The notes under the pieces were generated by a model, which worked only from the letters and a program-made list of their open reading frames with translations, was not told where the DNA came from and searched no databases. Below, one piece after another: positions 9,012-17,006 of a stretch of 64,000 nucleotides of DNA; position 1 is the stretch's first letter; each line of letters opens with the position of its first letter. Where the stretch lies: positions 310,001 through 374,000 of the forward strand of contig NZ_JAJUBB010000001.1 of the NCBI RefSeq assembly GCF_028683135.1. Reading direction: 5' to 3'. Source of the DNA: Enterovibrio qingdaonensis (lineage in GTDB: Bacteria; Pseudomonadota; Gammaproteobacteria; Enterobacterales; Vibrionaceae). The position numbers and the translations under genes were made by a program.

Positions 9012-9458
9012 ATGAAACCGCTGATTTATCTCGTCTTCGTTTTGTCCTTATTCGGCTGTAAGGTAGAAAGCGAAACCCTCGCTTCTGAAACCATGCGCAG
9101 CCAAGAACAAGTTTGGGTATTTATCCAATTCAATATCTTCGAAGAAGATGACGAGCTGGAGTCATATTACTACTACGCCCAAGTTTCCAAGAAAATGTAT
9201 GACGAGATATCAGAAAACGACATTGATGAAGGTTTCATCCTGCTCCAAAACGTCAAATACTGGGGTGATTCAGGTTTAATTTACGATTACAAAGACGTTG
9301 AAAATTCGGGCGAAATTGTTTTTCGTATCGAAAACATCGTCAAAATTGATTTGGTCAATGTCGAACCCAAAGCAGGTCTGGGATACGAGCAATTTGAAGA
9401 ATCAGATATTGAACTCGAAGTGCCGACCCATAAAATCCCTAACACAGCCACCGAGTAA
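9012..9458 (+). CDS. Small putative lipoprotein of unknown function
   Basis: The predicted protein has 148 residues from the ATG at 9012. I prefer this start over the ATG at 9000 because GGAAAAG precedes it and because it puts MKPLIYLVFVLSLFGC at the N-terminus, a short signal with lipobox LFGC. The mature part is acidic and rich in Tyr and Glu (EEDDELESYYYYAQVSKKMY). I do not recognise a family. It stands alone between the copper operon and phnP, facing phnP, with only 26 bases between the two stops. Confidence 0.65.
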   Translation: MKPLIYLVFVLSLFGCKVESETLASETMRSQEQVWVFIQFNIFEEDDELESYYYYAQVSKKMYDEISENDIDEGFILLQNVKYWGDSGLIYDYKDVENSGEIVFRIENIVKIDLVNVEPKAGLGYEQFEESDIELEVPTHKIPNTATE

Positions 9459-9484
9459 CACGACATAATTAGATAGTGCGGGAG

Positions 9485-10243
9485 TCAGATAGTCATCCCT
9501 TCCCGCCCTATTTCTAACCAATCAGGAACATCATTTTCCATCAGCCAACTATCCAACTCGTGGCCGATATGTGTGATGATCAGCTCATCCGGATGAAGTG
9601 CGTCATAAATACGCTTGGCATTTTCTATATCACCATGGTTATCTGCTTCGCGATATGGCGGGAAACTACAATCGAGAACAATTGCATTCAGTTTCTTTTG
9701 AAAGAGTAAGAATTCCATGGTGTTAGCGGGTAAACCATCTGTGTCCGTTAAGTAGGCAATAGACCGAGTCCCATACTCAAGCAGAAAACCAAATGTAGGA
9801 CGGGAGTGTCTCATTTCCAAAGGCGTCACTCTCAATCCGTTGATTGTCATCGTTTCGCCATGCTTCATTTCAGGCAGGAAACGCAGGCATCCAGGGTGCT
9901 TTAGCAGATCTGCACAGCCTTTAGGATCGTCAGGACACCAGACAGGTATCGATTCCGCCTTGCCCCATCGCATATGGAAAAAGCCCTGAACGTGATCGAC
10001 ATGAAAATGGGTTAGTAAAAAACCTTTGTAGGTACCCGCGGGGAAACGGGCATGCAAATCCATCAGACCTGCATCAATGATAAGACGTTCTTGAGAACTG
10101 CTTCTTCCCCACTCCACCATGGCAGAGCATGGTTTTCGTTCAAAAGCGGGTTGCTTTGTTGCGCGTTCACAAGCCGGACATTCACAACCATACAAAGGCA
10201 CACCACCAGCGGCTCCGGTTCCCAACAAGGTTAGTTTGAGCAT
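9485..10243 (-). CDS. phnP: PhnP-like metallo-beta-lactamase-fold phosphodiesterase
   Basis: The 252 residues match the length and motifs of E. coli PhnP, which hydrolyses 5-phosphoribosyl 1,2-cyclic phosphate in phosphonate breakdown. Visible features are the start LTLLGTGAAGGVPLYGC, the structural-zinc cysteines (CECPAC), the metal motif THFHVDHVQG, the later His in MRHSRPTFG, the Asp in LTDTDG and the terminal THIGHELDSWLMEN. No other phn genes are present, so it is a solitary copy and may serve in cyclic-phosphate turnover or with phn genes elsewhere. The ATG at 10243 is the natural start, right before the conserved first strand. Confidence 0.88.
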   Translation of the reverse strand: MLKLTLLGTGAAGGVPLYGCECPACERATKQPAFERKPCSAMVEWGRSSSQERLIIDAGLMDLHARFPAGTYKGFLLTHFHVDHVQGFFHMRWGKAESIPVWCPDDPKGCADLLKHPGCLRFLPEMKHGETMTINGLRVTPLEMRHSRPTFGFLLEYGTRSIAYLTDTDGLPANTMEFLLFQKKLNAIVLDCSFPPYREADNHGDIENAKRIYDALHPDELIITHIGHELDSWLMENDVPDWLEIGREGMTI

Positions 10244-10600
10244 GTATCTATCCCTGATAAAACAGAAAAAGTAAGGCTTGAGCCCTTATTTTCATTATTC
10301 AAATTAGCTTCTGTTTTCCCAGTCAACTATCCCGTCAACCTTCCCAACCAAACATCGCTGAATACACATTTATACCCAAGTACCTAAACGAAGCGTGTTT
10401 GGGTATTCATAAGCGCCATTACGCCGACCAAGTCAGACTAGACCTATAGGAAACAAAGGGATGTCTCATCATTGAAGCTTTGGTAATTTCAGTGAAATAA
10501 TAGCAACCGATGATTTTAAACCTCGATCTCCACGTTATGAATCACACTCTGAACTTACCCATTAAACATCACTTTTACTAAGGTTAATTTCCCGGAAAAT
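10244..10600. other. Gene-free gap upstream of phnP
   Basis: Apart from the TATACCCAA hairpin element at 10371-10406 I see no gene or clear promoter here. The only ATG-led frames are very short. Confidence 0.6.
10371..10406. repeat. TATACCCAA/TTGGGTAT hairpin element, copy 1
   Basis: TATACCCAA (10371-10379) and TTGGGTAT (10399-10406) are inverted around about 20 bases. A second copy lies at 37761-37794. Similar short intergenic hairpins are dispersed in vibrio genomes. Confidence 0.6.
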
Positions 10601-10628
10601 AAAAAAGCCCCCAAGTTTGGAGGGCCTT
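10601..10628 (-). terminator. Intrinsic terminator of the gene at 10650-10961
   Basis: On the minus strand a GC-rich stem (GCCCTC with GGGGGC) closes a seven-base loop and is followed by six T. It lies about 20 bases past the stop of the upstream minus-strand gene. Confidence 0.8.
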
Positions 10629-10649
10629 GCTTCAAAAAATAGTATTAGA

Positions 10650-10961
10650 TTAATAGGTGATGTTTATTTCCACATCATACGGGGTTTCCAATTGCATCGT
10701 GTCCCCGAGCTTAACAATTGTCTCGAGTGCTAAGACCACTCCCGAAAACTGAGTTTGCTTGTTTTCAAGCAACTGCCGCCAAATGTGATCCAGACTAAGC
10801 ACTCGACTATCATTAAACCCTTCTAAATGAACAGATCGACATGCGTGCCACTCTTTTCCTTTCCCTGATTTTTCATATTCAGTGCCGAGGTTACCAACAG
10901 TGCGTTTTGTCATCACCGCAATATCGAAACCGGTAACTTCTTTATCTAACCATTCACTCAT
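10650..10961 (-). CDS. Hypothetical protein, 103 residues
   Basis: I do not recognise this protein. It is soluble by sequence, with no signal peptide or membrane segment, and contains WHACRSVHLEG near the middle. GAGG nine bases upstream of the ATG at 10961 and a good intrinsic terminator behind it make it a likely real single-gene unit. It is divergent from the DUF5680-like gene, and the LexA-like box at 11044 lies 83 bases upstream, so shared control is possible. Confidence 0.6.
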   Translation of the reverse strand: MSEWLDKEVTGFDIAVMTKRTVGNLGTEYEKSGKGKEWHACRSVHLEGFNDSRVLSLDHIWRQLLENKQTQFSGVVLALETIVKLGDTMQLETPYDVEINITY

Positions 10962-11043
10962 GTCGATGCCTCATTTTTGAAACCTGTCGAAATTATAGAC
11001 AATAGTTTCATAAAGTTGCGAAGTATGATGTCGATCACCACAA

Positions 11044-11059
11044 CTGTATATGCATACAG
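11044..11059. promoter_or_regulatory. LexA-like SOS box upstream of the DUF5680-like gene
   Basis: CTGTATATGCATACAG fits the gamma-proteobacterial LexA consensus CTGT-N8-ACAG, with AT-rich centre and flanking A/T symmetry (AACTG...CAGTT). TATAGT directly follows and may be the -10, so LexA would cover the promoter. The start codon is 30 bases downstream. Confidence 0.75.
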
Positions 11060-11089
11060 TTATAGTGCATTTTTTATAAGGATGCGCTA

Positions 11090-11560
11090 ATGAAACATTT
11101 CTCAACCGAAGAACTTTACGCTTTTATCGTCAAAGCAAAAGCAAACTCATACGTTGCAAGAGCCCCTAAATGTTTGCCTTCGCGTCAGGGGGCCCACGAC
11201 ATCCAATTTCAGAATGGGGATTTTCAGTATCTTGATAGCTATTTCGGCGGGACAGACTTTCTGGGGCAGGAAATCGTGTACTTCAACAGCCAGCCCGTTT
11301 GGGCAATGAACTACTATGGCCGGATCATTGAACCTTCACTGTTCGATGTCGAAAAAGCTGGCATTGTTGTACTAGATAGCCTTGCCAAACTCTATGAAAC
11401 TGGCCACTTTTTGGGAGACTCCGTCAATGAAACACCTCTTGGTACCTATTACGATACTAACTCAGGGACTGTAAAGAGTTTCACGGGTTACGAGTGGATT
11501 AAGTACGACGGCAAAAAAGTCTATGAGCTGCATTACCACGGCGGTTTAATAAAGGCATAA
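11090..11560 (+). CDS. DUF5680-like protein behind a LexA-like box
   Basis: The protein has 156 residues. The sequence resembles the DUF5680 family: an N-terminal helix with FIVKAKANSYVA, then DIQFQNGDFQYLDSYFGGTDFLGQE, PVWAMNYYGR, and a C-terminal YELHYHGG. No catalytic residues are established for this family. AAGGATG lies eight bases before the ATG. The gene is monocistronic and its promoter overlaps a LexA-like box, so induction by DNA damage is predicted. A weak stem (CTCCC 11568-11572 with GGGAG 11587-11591) follows the stop. The family name is from memory of its motifs and is not certain. Confidence 0.7.
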   Translation: MKHFSTEELYAFIVKAKANSYVARAPKCLPSRQGAHDIQFQNGDFQYLDSYFGGTDFLGQEIVYFNSQPVWAMNYYGRIIEPSLFDVEKAGIVVLDSLAKLYETGHFLGDSVNETPLGTYYDTNSGTVKSFTGYEWIKYDGKKVYELHYHGGLIKA

Positions 11561-11738
11561 AAAAAATCTCCCACCTAACGAGAAGCGGGAGGTAGATCCT
11601 AGCCACATATCAAAACCTGACGATGCTTCTATGAGCACTGCGTAGAGATTCGAGTAAGATAGCCAATATCATTGCTTTTATACTCAGCCATCCGTTACGT
11701 CGTTCATTTCACTTTGGCTTTTTCTTAATGCGATTTCC

Positions 11739-11754
11739 TCCCCCATTTGGGGGA
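11739..11754. promoter_or_regulatory. Perfect 16-bp palindrome TCCCCCATTTGGGGGA
   Basis: Seven-base arms TCCCCCA and TGGGGGA are separated by two bases. It lies 103 bases past the stop of the LuxR-type gene and about 180 bases past the DUF5680-like gene. No T-tract follows on either strand, so a protein-binding site is more likely than a terminator. The binding protein is unknown. Confidence 0.4.
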
Positions 11755-11856
11755 TTATCCGTTGTCAGTATAAAAATCAAAACGTTCTGCACGGCACCAA
11801 TAGAAACAACTAACACTGATGACTATACGTTTAAAGGCCTATAAGCGAGGTAGAGC

Positions 11857-12945
11857 CTAAACGCTATGTTGAAGAAGCATGCTGATCAACTTGGCTTGAG
11901 TATGCGTTCTGGTCTTGGTCATTAGGTTTTTTAAATGCGATTTAATTGTCTCTCGCGAACGAAAAAGCGTATCTGAGATCTCTTGAAGCGAATTACCTTT
12001 AACAAGTAGTTCCGCCACACGTTCTTCTGATTTGGTGAAACCATATGCTTTAGAAATAAACGCCATTACTTTTTCTTCGGCAACTTTTATGGTCACCAAT
12101 ATTCGCACCTTAGACTTTCCGGAAAAATCCTCTCCCAACACTAGGGGAGATAACCGGATTTGCATGGCTGGCTCAGTAGGAGAGGCATTAATAGGAATGA
12201 TTATTTGTGATGCGTGGACACCACCTTGCGCAATCTCTTTGCAGCTTTTCGCAAGCAGTCTTTTTAGTGACCCATCTGAAGAGCTAAGTACGCCATTGCG
12301 AACACTTAATACACTATGTTTAATGAATATATCTTCCGCCAACGCGTTTGAAAGCAGCAGCTTTCCTTGGTCATCAATAACACCTATCGCACAATTATAG
12401 ACCTCACAGATAGCCTCAAAAATGGCCTTATTTTGTAGGTGTTGTCGGTTCTGTTCATAGATTCCAAATGCCGTGACGAAATGGGAAACAAGGACACTTA
12501 GCACACGGAATTCTTCTTCGTCAAAACCATCCACTTTCGAACTGCGGTTGAGAGCGACAAACGCATATTCTTCTTCGGAGAGGAGGAAGTTGCTGCCCAT
12601 AATATGCCCAACATCGGCAGGCACATGATATTCATTGAAAAACCAACTCCCCTTAAATGGAGCATGCTTCTGAACCGAATTTAACACCATGACTTCAGTC
12701 GGTGGGACTGCCGCAGCAACACTATAAATTGGGTCATAAACAAATGTATCTTGAAAAGATGCCATCACGGGGGGTAAGTCGGTGATATGCAGGAAATTGG
12801 GTGTGAGATTTTTAGGGTTGAAGCTACCAAGCATACAGCGGTTTGCGCCGAGTTCTTTTTCTATCCTCTCTAATGCAGGCATCCAGTTTCCATTGGAAGC
12901 ACTTTCATAAATAGAAGCGATCAGTCCATGTAAATCAGTCTTCAT
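11857..12945 (-). CDS. LuxR-type helix-turn-helix regulator
   Basis: The protein has 362 residues from the ATG at 12945, which has GAGG eight bases upstream. The alternative ATG at 12987 has no such site. The C-terminal LuxR/GerE domain (about residues 295-355) reads GFTKSEERVAELLVKGNSLQEISDTLFRSRETIKSHLKNLMTKT. The N-terminal 280 residues look like a PAS/GAF-type sensor, but I cannot name the ligand. There is no acyl-homoserine-lactone-binding signature that I can recognise and no receiver domain. It is downstream of the chitinase gene but separated from it by a strong terminator, so it is probably its own unit. Confidence 0.8.
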   Translation of the reverse strand: MKTDLHGLIASIYESASNGNWMPALERIEKELGANRCMLGSFNPKNLTPNFLHITDLPPVMASFQDTFVYDPIYSVAAAVPPTEVMVLNSVQKHAPFKGSWFFNEYHVPADVGHIMGSNFLLSEEEYAFVALNRSSKVDGFDEEEFRVLSVLVSHFVTAFGIYEQNRQHLQNKAIFEAICEVYNCAIGVIDDQGKLLLSNALAEDIFIKHSVLSVRNGVLSSSDGSLKRLLAKSCKEIAQGGVHASQIIIPINASPTEPAMQIRLSPLVLGEDFSGKSKVRILVTIKVAEEKVMAFISKAYGFTKSEERVAELLVKGNSLQEISDTLFRSRETIKSHLKNLMTKTRTHTQAKLISMLLQHSV

Positions 12946-13061
12946 ACCGCCAGCCTCAGTGACTACAAATAGCTTTTTCCAAAGCATGCAAATTAGCTCG
13001 AACGGTTAAGTCTAGAAAAACAGGCGAATATACAAGTGTCTCAATATACAAAGTTAAGCAT

Positions 13062-13088
13062 AAAAAAAGGGAGCAAATGCTCCCTTTT
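13062..13088 (-). terminator. Intrinsic terminator of the chitinase gene
   Basis: GGGAGC-AAAT-GCTCCC with A/T runs on both sides. On the minus strand the stem is followed by seven T, about 20 bases past the chitinase stop. Confidence 0.9.
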
Positions 13089-13106
13089 CGATTATGCAAT
13101 TAGGTT

Positions 13107-15650
13107 CTATTGACCCGCATTCATCGCGTTTAATTTGTCGCCCACTGGGCCCGAGAAATTAAAGCCATCATGCTGATCCCAATTTATAGACCACGTCATC
13201 ACACCGCCATAGTTCGGGTAATTAAACGCTGGAACCACAGTGCCACAGCGTGACCCTTTCGTTAGACAATCCAGCGCATCGAGAATATTTTGCGTTGGAG
13301 CTTGACCGGAGTTTGCTGAACTTGGACCAGATGGTAAACCAATCGCCACTTGATCATCTCGAAGCGGCGCAAACATTTGCCCGTTCGCCAGCTCAAACCC
13401 TTCGATCAGCATCTTGGATTGTGCCACCATCATATCCACTGAGCCTTCAGGTGCTGCACCAGGTAGGTACGGATTAGGCAAACCACCATTGTTGTACAAC
13501 TGAACATGCAGAAGATCCAATGTATCGCGTAGCTCATCAATTAACGGAATATACGCTCCCCAAATACCACTGTAAGCCACCATGCCGCCGTGAACGTACG
13601 GATGCTCTGGAGCCATGGTTAGATACATATCCCCACCCATGTTGGCTTCGATTTGCTTCAGTGCGCGTGGCAAGCGTGCCTGGATTTGAGAACCATGAAG
13701 AAGGTTGGATCCACTTTCCAAGTCGATATCTAACCCATCAAAGCCCCATTCTTTGACAATGTCCGTCAGGCTCGAAACGAAGTTTGCCTCATCTGCGTCA
13801 GTGTTCAAGGTAATCGTACCCTCAGCACCTCCGAGAGAAAGCACAAACACTTTACCTTTCGCCTGAAGTGCAGCCATGTCTTGTTTGAAACGCTGCGGAT
13901 CAAGCGGCGCACAGTCACTATAGATATCGCCTGCATACAGATTGAAATGCACCGTACCATCACTACCACGATCATTTTCTGCAAACGCAATATCGATGAT
14001 GTCCCACGCATCTGACATTTCACTCAGATTGATAGGACATCCCGCACCATTCACGAAATTATGCCAGTAACCAACGAGTTTATGTTTCACCGAAGATTGT
14101 TCGAAGACTTTAACAGTTGCTCCATCAGTCGTCGCAGTAAGGCCAGAATCATCCGTCGCAATTGCGGAAACCACATAGCTACCAATCGCTCCCGGTGTCC
14201 ACGTCGCACTGTAAGGTGCGGTCGCATCTGTCGCGACGACGACGCCATCAACAGCGAAATCAACTTTCGAAATTACGCCAGCAAAAGAACTTGCTTCAGC
14301 AGAAAGTGTGACTGGCTTGCCTAAGCCAACGCTTGATCCCGATGTCGGCGATGTCAACGTGGCGACAACGGGTTGATCGCTAACACTCACCAGTACCGCA
14401 TCTGTTCCAGTGTTACCCTCGTTATCTGTTGCAACGGCACTCAAGCTCTTGTTACCAAGTCCACTTGCCAGCCAATCCAAGGAATAAGGTGCCGTGGTAT
14501 CTGATCCCAAACTTTGCCCGTCAACGAAGAACTCGACACCCGAAACAGAGCCATCTGCATCAGAGGCATCAACAGCAAGAGAAACTGTGCTACCTGCAAG
14601 TACGGTGGCATTGATCGCTGGCGAGGTGAATGTCACCGTTGGCACAATGGCGCAAATACCAAGTTCAGTCCACGCATCTTGCCAATGTGCACCATTGTTT
14701 GGCTCATAAGCCCATGCGGCGTCTGACGAACACCAACCCGCGACATCACATTGATATTTAAAGTTTCCATTTTGAACGATGTCACCCGCTAAATAGCGAG
14801 TACCCGCTTGGTAAACGGGAACACCTGCGCAACCACCACCAATGCTTTCGCCAGCAACATTGACTGAAACCTCTCCCGTCCAGCCTGAGAAACCGTCTTG
14901 GTCGATCGCTTTCGCTTTAAATGTTTTCACCCCTTTGGTTGCCGTCCATACCACCTCGTAGGGTGCAGTATCGTCCTGACCGACAATCGCATTGTCCACG
15001 TAAAACTCGACGCGAGATACCACACCATCAGCATCCGTTGCCGAGGCTTGAATCAGCACCTCGTCACCCGCTTTAAGCTGGGACTGAGCCGTTGGACTTA
15101 GTAATACAGCTTCTGGCGGTGTTGCGACATCCGTTGGAACAACTTGAATATCAACGGTTGATGTTGACGTGGCACCTTCATTGTCCGTCACCACAGCAGA
15201 GATAACGTAGTCACCGGTTAAGGCGAGCCAACTCAAGGTATAAGGTGCTTGTGTTACAACGCCTAGGCGAACACCATTGGCAAAAAACTCTACGTCTGCC
15301 ACTGTGCCATCTGTATCAGCGGCTTCAGCAGCGAGCACAACCTGATCACCATCCGTCAATTGTGCATTGTTCAAAGGAGATGTGATGTTAACCGTAGGAG
15401 ATTGATTGCCCGCCACCGAACATTGGCCGAGTGCTTGCCATTCCTGCCATTGTCCGGAGTGACTTGCAGGGTCTTTGCCCGATGTCCACCAGTTTGCTTT
15501 GTATGCTTCACCAAGGTGGGCGACCTGATTACCACCGGTATACACGGCCGAACTTTCCCACGCAGGCAGAGCGGTACAATCCACAGCCCAAGACGGAAAA
15601 GCCGTTGCTATACTCAGCGTGACCGCTGAAAGCAATAGGGGTTTGTGCAT
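13107..15650 (-). CDS. Secreted multi-domain GH18 chitinase
   Basis: The protein has 847 residues from the ATG at 15650. AAGGA upstream and a clean signal peptide (MHKPLLLSAVTLSIATAFPSWA) favour this over the GTG at 15692. Domains in order: a chitin-binding CBM5/12 (about 23-78, WESSAVYTGG...WQEWQALGQC); two Ig-like modules of the NITSPLNNAQ...VEFFANGV type; a second CBM5/12 (about 270-335); two more Ig-like modules; then the GH18 catalytic domain (about 525-845). The catalytic DxxDxDxE motif is intact as DGLDIDLES. It hydrolyses chitin outside the cell and is probably exported by type II secretion. The large binding-domain section suggests attack on insoluble chitin. Confidence 0.93.
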   Translation of the reverse strand: MHKPLLLSAVTLSIATAFPSWAVDCTALPAWESSAVYTGGNQVAHLGEAYKANWWTSGKDPASHSGQWQEWQALGQCSVAGNQSPTVNITSPLNNAQLTDGDQVVLAAEAADTDGTVADVEFFANGVRLGVVTQAPYTLSWLALTGDYVISAVVTDNEGATSTSTVDIQVVPTDVATPPEAVLLSPTAQSQLKAGDEVLIQASATDADGVVSRVEFYVDNAIVGQDDTAPYEVVWTATKGVKTFKAKAIDQDGFSGWTGEVSVNVAGESIGGGCAGVPVYQAGTRYLAGDIVQNGNFKYQCDVAGWCSSDAAWAYEPNNGAHWQDAWTELGICAIVPTVTFTSPAINATVLAGSTVSLAVDASDADGSVSGVEFFVDGQSLGSDTTAPYSLDWLASGLGNKSLSAVATDNEGNTGTDAVLVSVSDQPVVATLTSPTSGSSVGLGKPVTLSAEASSFAGVISKVDFAVDGVVVATDATAPYSATWTPGAIGSYVVSAIATDDSGLTATTDGATVKVFEQSSVKHKLVGYWHNFVNGAGCPINLSEMSDAWDIIDIAFAENDRGSDGTVHFNLYAGDIYSDCAPLDPQRFKQDMAALQAKGKVFVLSLGGAEGTITLNTDADEANFVSSLTDIVKEWGFDGLDIDLESGSNLLHGSQIQARLPRALKQIEANMGGDMYLTMAPEHPYVHGGMVAYSGIWGAYIPLIDELRDTLDLLHVQLYNNGGLPNPYLPGAAPEGSVDMMVAQSKMLIEGFELANGQMFAPLRDDQVAIGLPSGPSSANSGQAPTQNILDALDCLTKGSRCGTVVPAFNYPNYGGVMTWSINWDQHDGFNFSGPVGDKLNAMNAGQ

Positions 15651-15955
15651 AATGAATTTCCTTATTCGAGAAATAGATAGGTGGGCTTTCACTTTATTTT
15701 TGTTGTGAATTATCCCGACTTCATCATGAGAAGTTCTTCAGATACACGCCATCGCATTTGTAACATTTGTTTTCATTTTGCAAACCTGACTCATAACCAC
15801 GCAGCAACACATTCCCCTTTCAAAATCAAAACTCTGACAACATCACTATTTTCCCTTCAGCTAGAATTTGTCCTAGCAACCAATCGATGTCACGCCAGTG
15901 CCTATTGATAAGCTTCATTGAAGTAACCATTCGACAGAGAAGAAGGATCTAAAAT

Positions 15956-16990
15956 ATGTCGAGTATGAAATGCAAAGCGGTCGCATTATTTTGCTTTCTC
16001 GAGATCGCGCTGTGGCCCTCTCTCGCATTGGCTGACGATGTGGAAACAACCGTATGGCGATTTGGGTTGGAAGAAATCGATGGGTCTGTTCAGGACATCT
16101 ATGCGCAGGAGTTCAAACGCGTCATCGAACAAAAATCCAACGGCAGGATAAGCGTTGATATATACGCGTATGGCACTTTGGGGGAATCGGAAGACCTTAC
16201 CGCTCTCACCGCCAACGGTACACTGCAACTGACCAATGCCTCGACAGGTATTTTGGGTGGTCTAATTCCCGAAATTCAAGTGTTTAATATCCCTTACCTT
16301 TTCTCTGCCGATGATCGTGTTAACCAACAAGTACTCAGTAGCAATCACGTTATCTATGAAGTGATTGGGGATGCTTTAATTGACAATAACCTTCGATTAA
16401 TGACCATGTATTTAGAAGGTGAAATGATATGGTCAACCAACAAGTTAATTCGACGTCCGCGAGACTTCAAAGACTTTAAAATGCGAGTGATGAATGCGCC
16501 GTTAATCAAACAAACATACACATTGTTTGGTGCTGATCCTGTCCCGCTTCCCTACTCACAGATCTATGGTGCTCTTCAAAACTCGATCATTGACGGTCAA
16601 ATAAACCCATTGTTTTCTATCGAAGAGATGAAGTTTTATGAAGTAACGGACTACTTAATTTGGGCGGGCCAACAAAGATTTACCACTTCTGTCCTTGCTA
16701 ACCAGTCATGGTATTTGTCGCTAAGTATTGAAGACAAAGAATTACTCAGAGACACGCTTGCCGAGATGTCGGACTTCATTTTTGAACACCAAGTCGCACT
16801 AAATGCCGCACAATTGAAGAAGATCAAATACTACAAGCCAGATATGATTTTGATACACCTTACCCAACGTGAGAGAAACCGGTTTAAAAAGCTGGCAGCC
16901 CCTGTAAGGGCTGCGTATTTGAAGACAAGTGGGGAGAAAGGCAAGCGGCTATTGCTCGCCTTGGAAGAAGCGTTATCTGCGAAAAAATAG
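15956..16990 (+). CDS. TRAP-type (DctP family) solute-binding protein, orphan
   Basis: The 344-residue protein has a signal peptide ending at ALA-DD (about residue 27). DctP features are seen: WRFGLEE...FKRVIEQKSNGRISVDIYAYGTLG, then the conserved Arg in FKMRVMNAPL, and GALQNSIIDGQINPLFSIEEMKFYEVTDYL. AAGGAT upstream supports the ATG at 15956. There is no DctQ or DctM membrane gene beside it. It converges on the EIIC-EAL gene, with 16 bases between the stops and an ATAGAGAG/CTCTCTAT hairpin (16987-17010) between them. It could supply ligand to a distant TRAP permease or act as a periplasmic sensor for a signalling protein. Its ligand cannot be told. Confidence 0.85.
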   Translation: MSSMKCKAVALFCFLEIALWPSLALADDVETTVWRFGLEEIDGSVQDIYAQEFKRVIEQKSNGRISVDIYAYGTLGESEDLTALTANGTLQLTNASTGILGGLIPEIQVFNIPYLFSADDRVNQQVLSSNHVIYEVIGDALIDNNLRLMTMYLEGEMIWSTNKLIRRPRDFKDFKMRVMNAPLIKQTYTLFGADPVPLPYSQIYGALQNSIIDGQINPLFSIEEMKFYEVTDYLIWAGQQRFTTSVLANQSWYLSLSIEDKELLRDTLAEMSDFIFEHQVALNAAQLKKIKYYKPDMILIHLTQRERNRFKKLAAPVRAAYLKTSGEKGKRLLLALEEALSAKK

Positions 16991-17006
16991 AGAGCGTTTC
17001 TACTCT

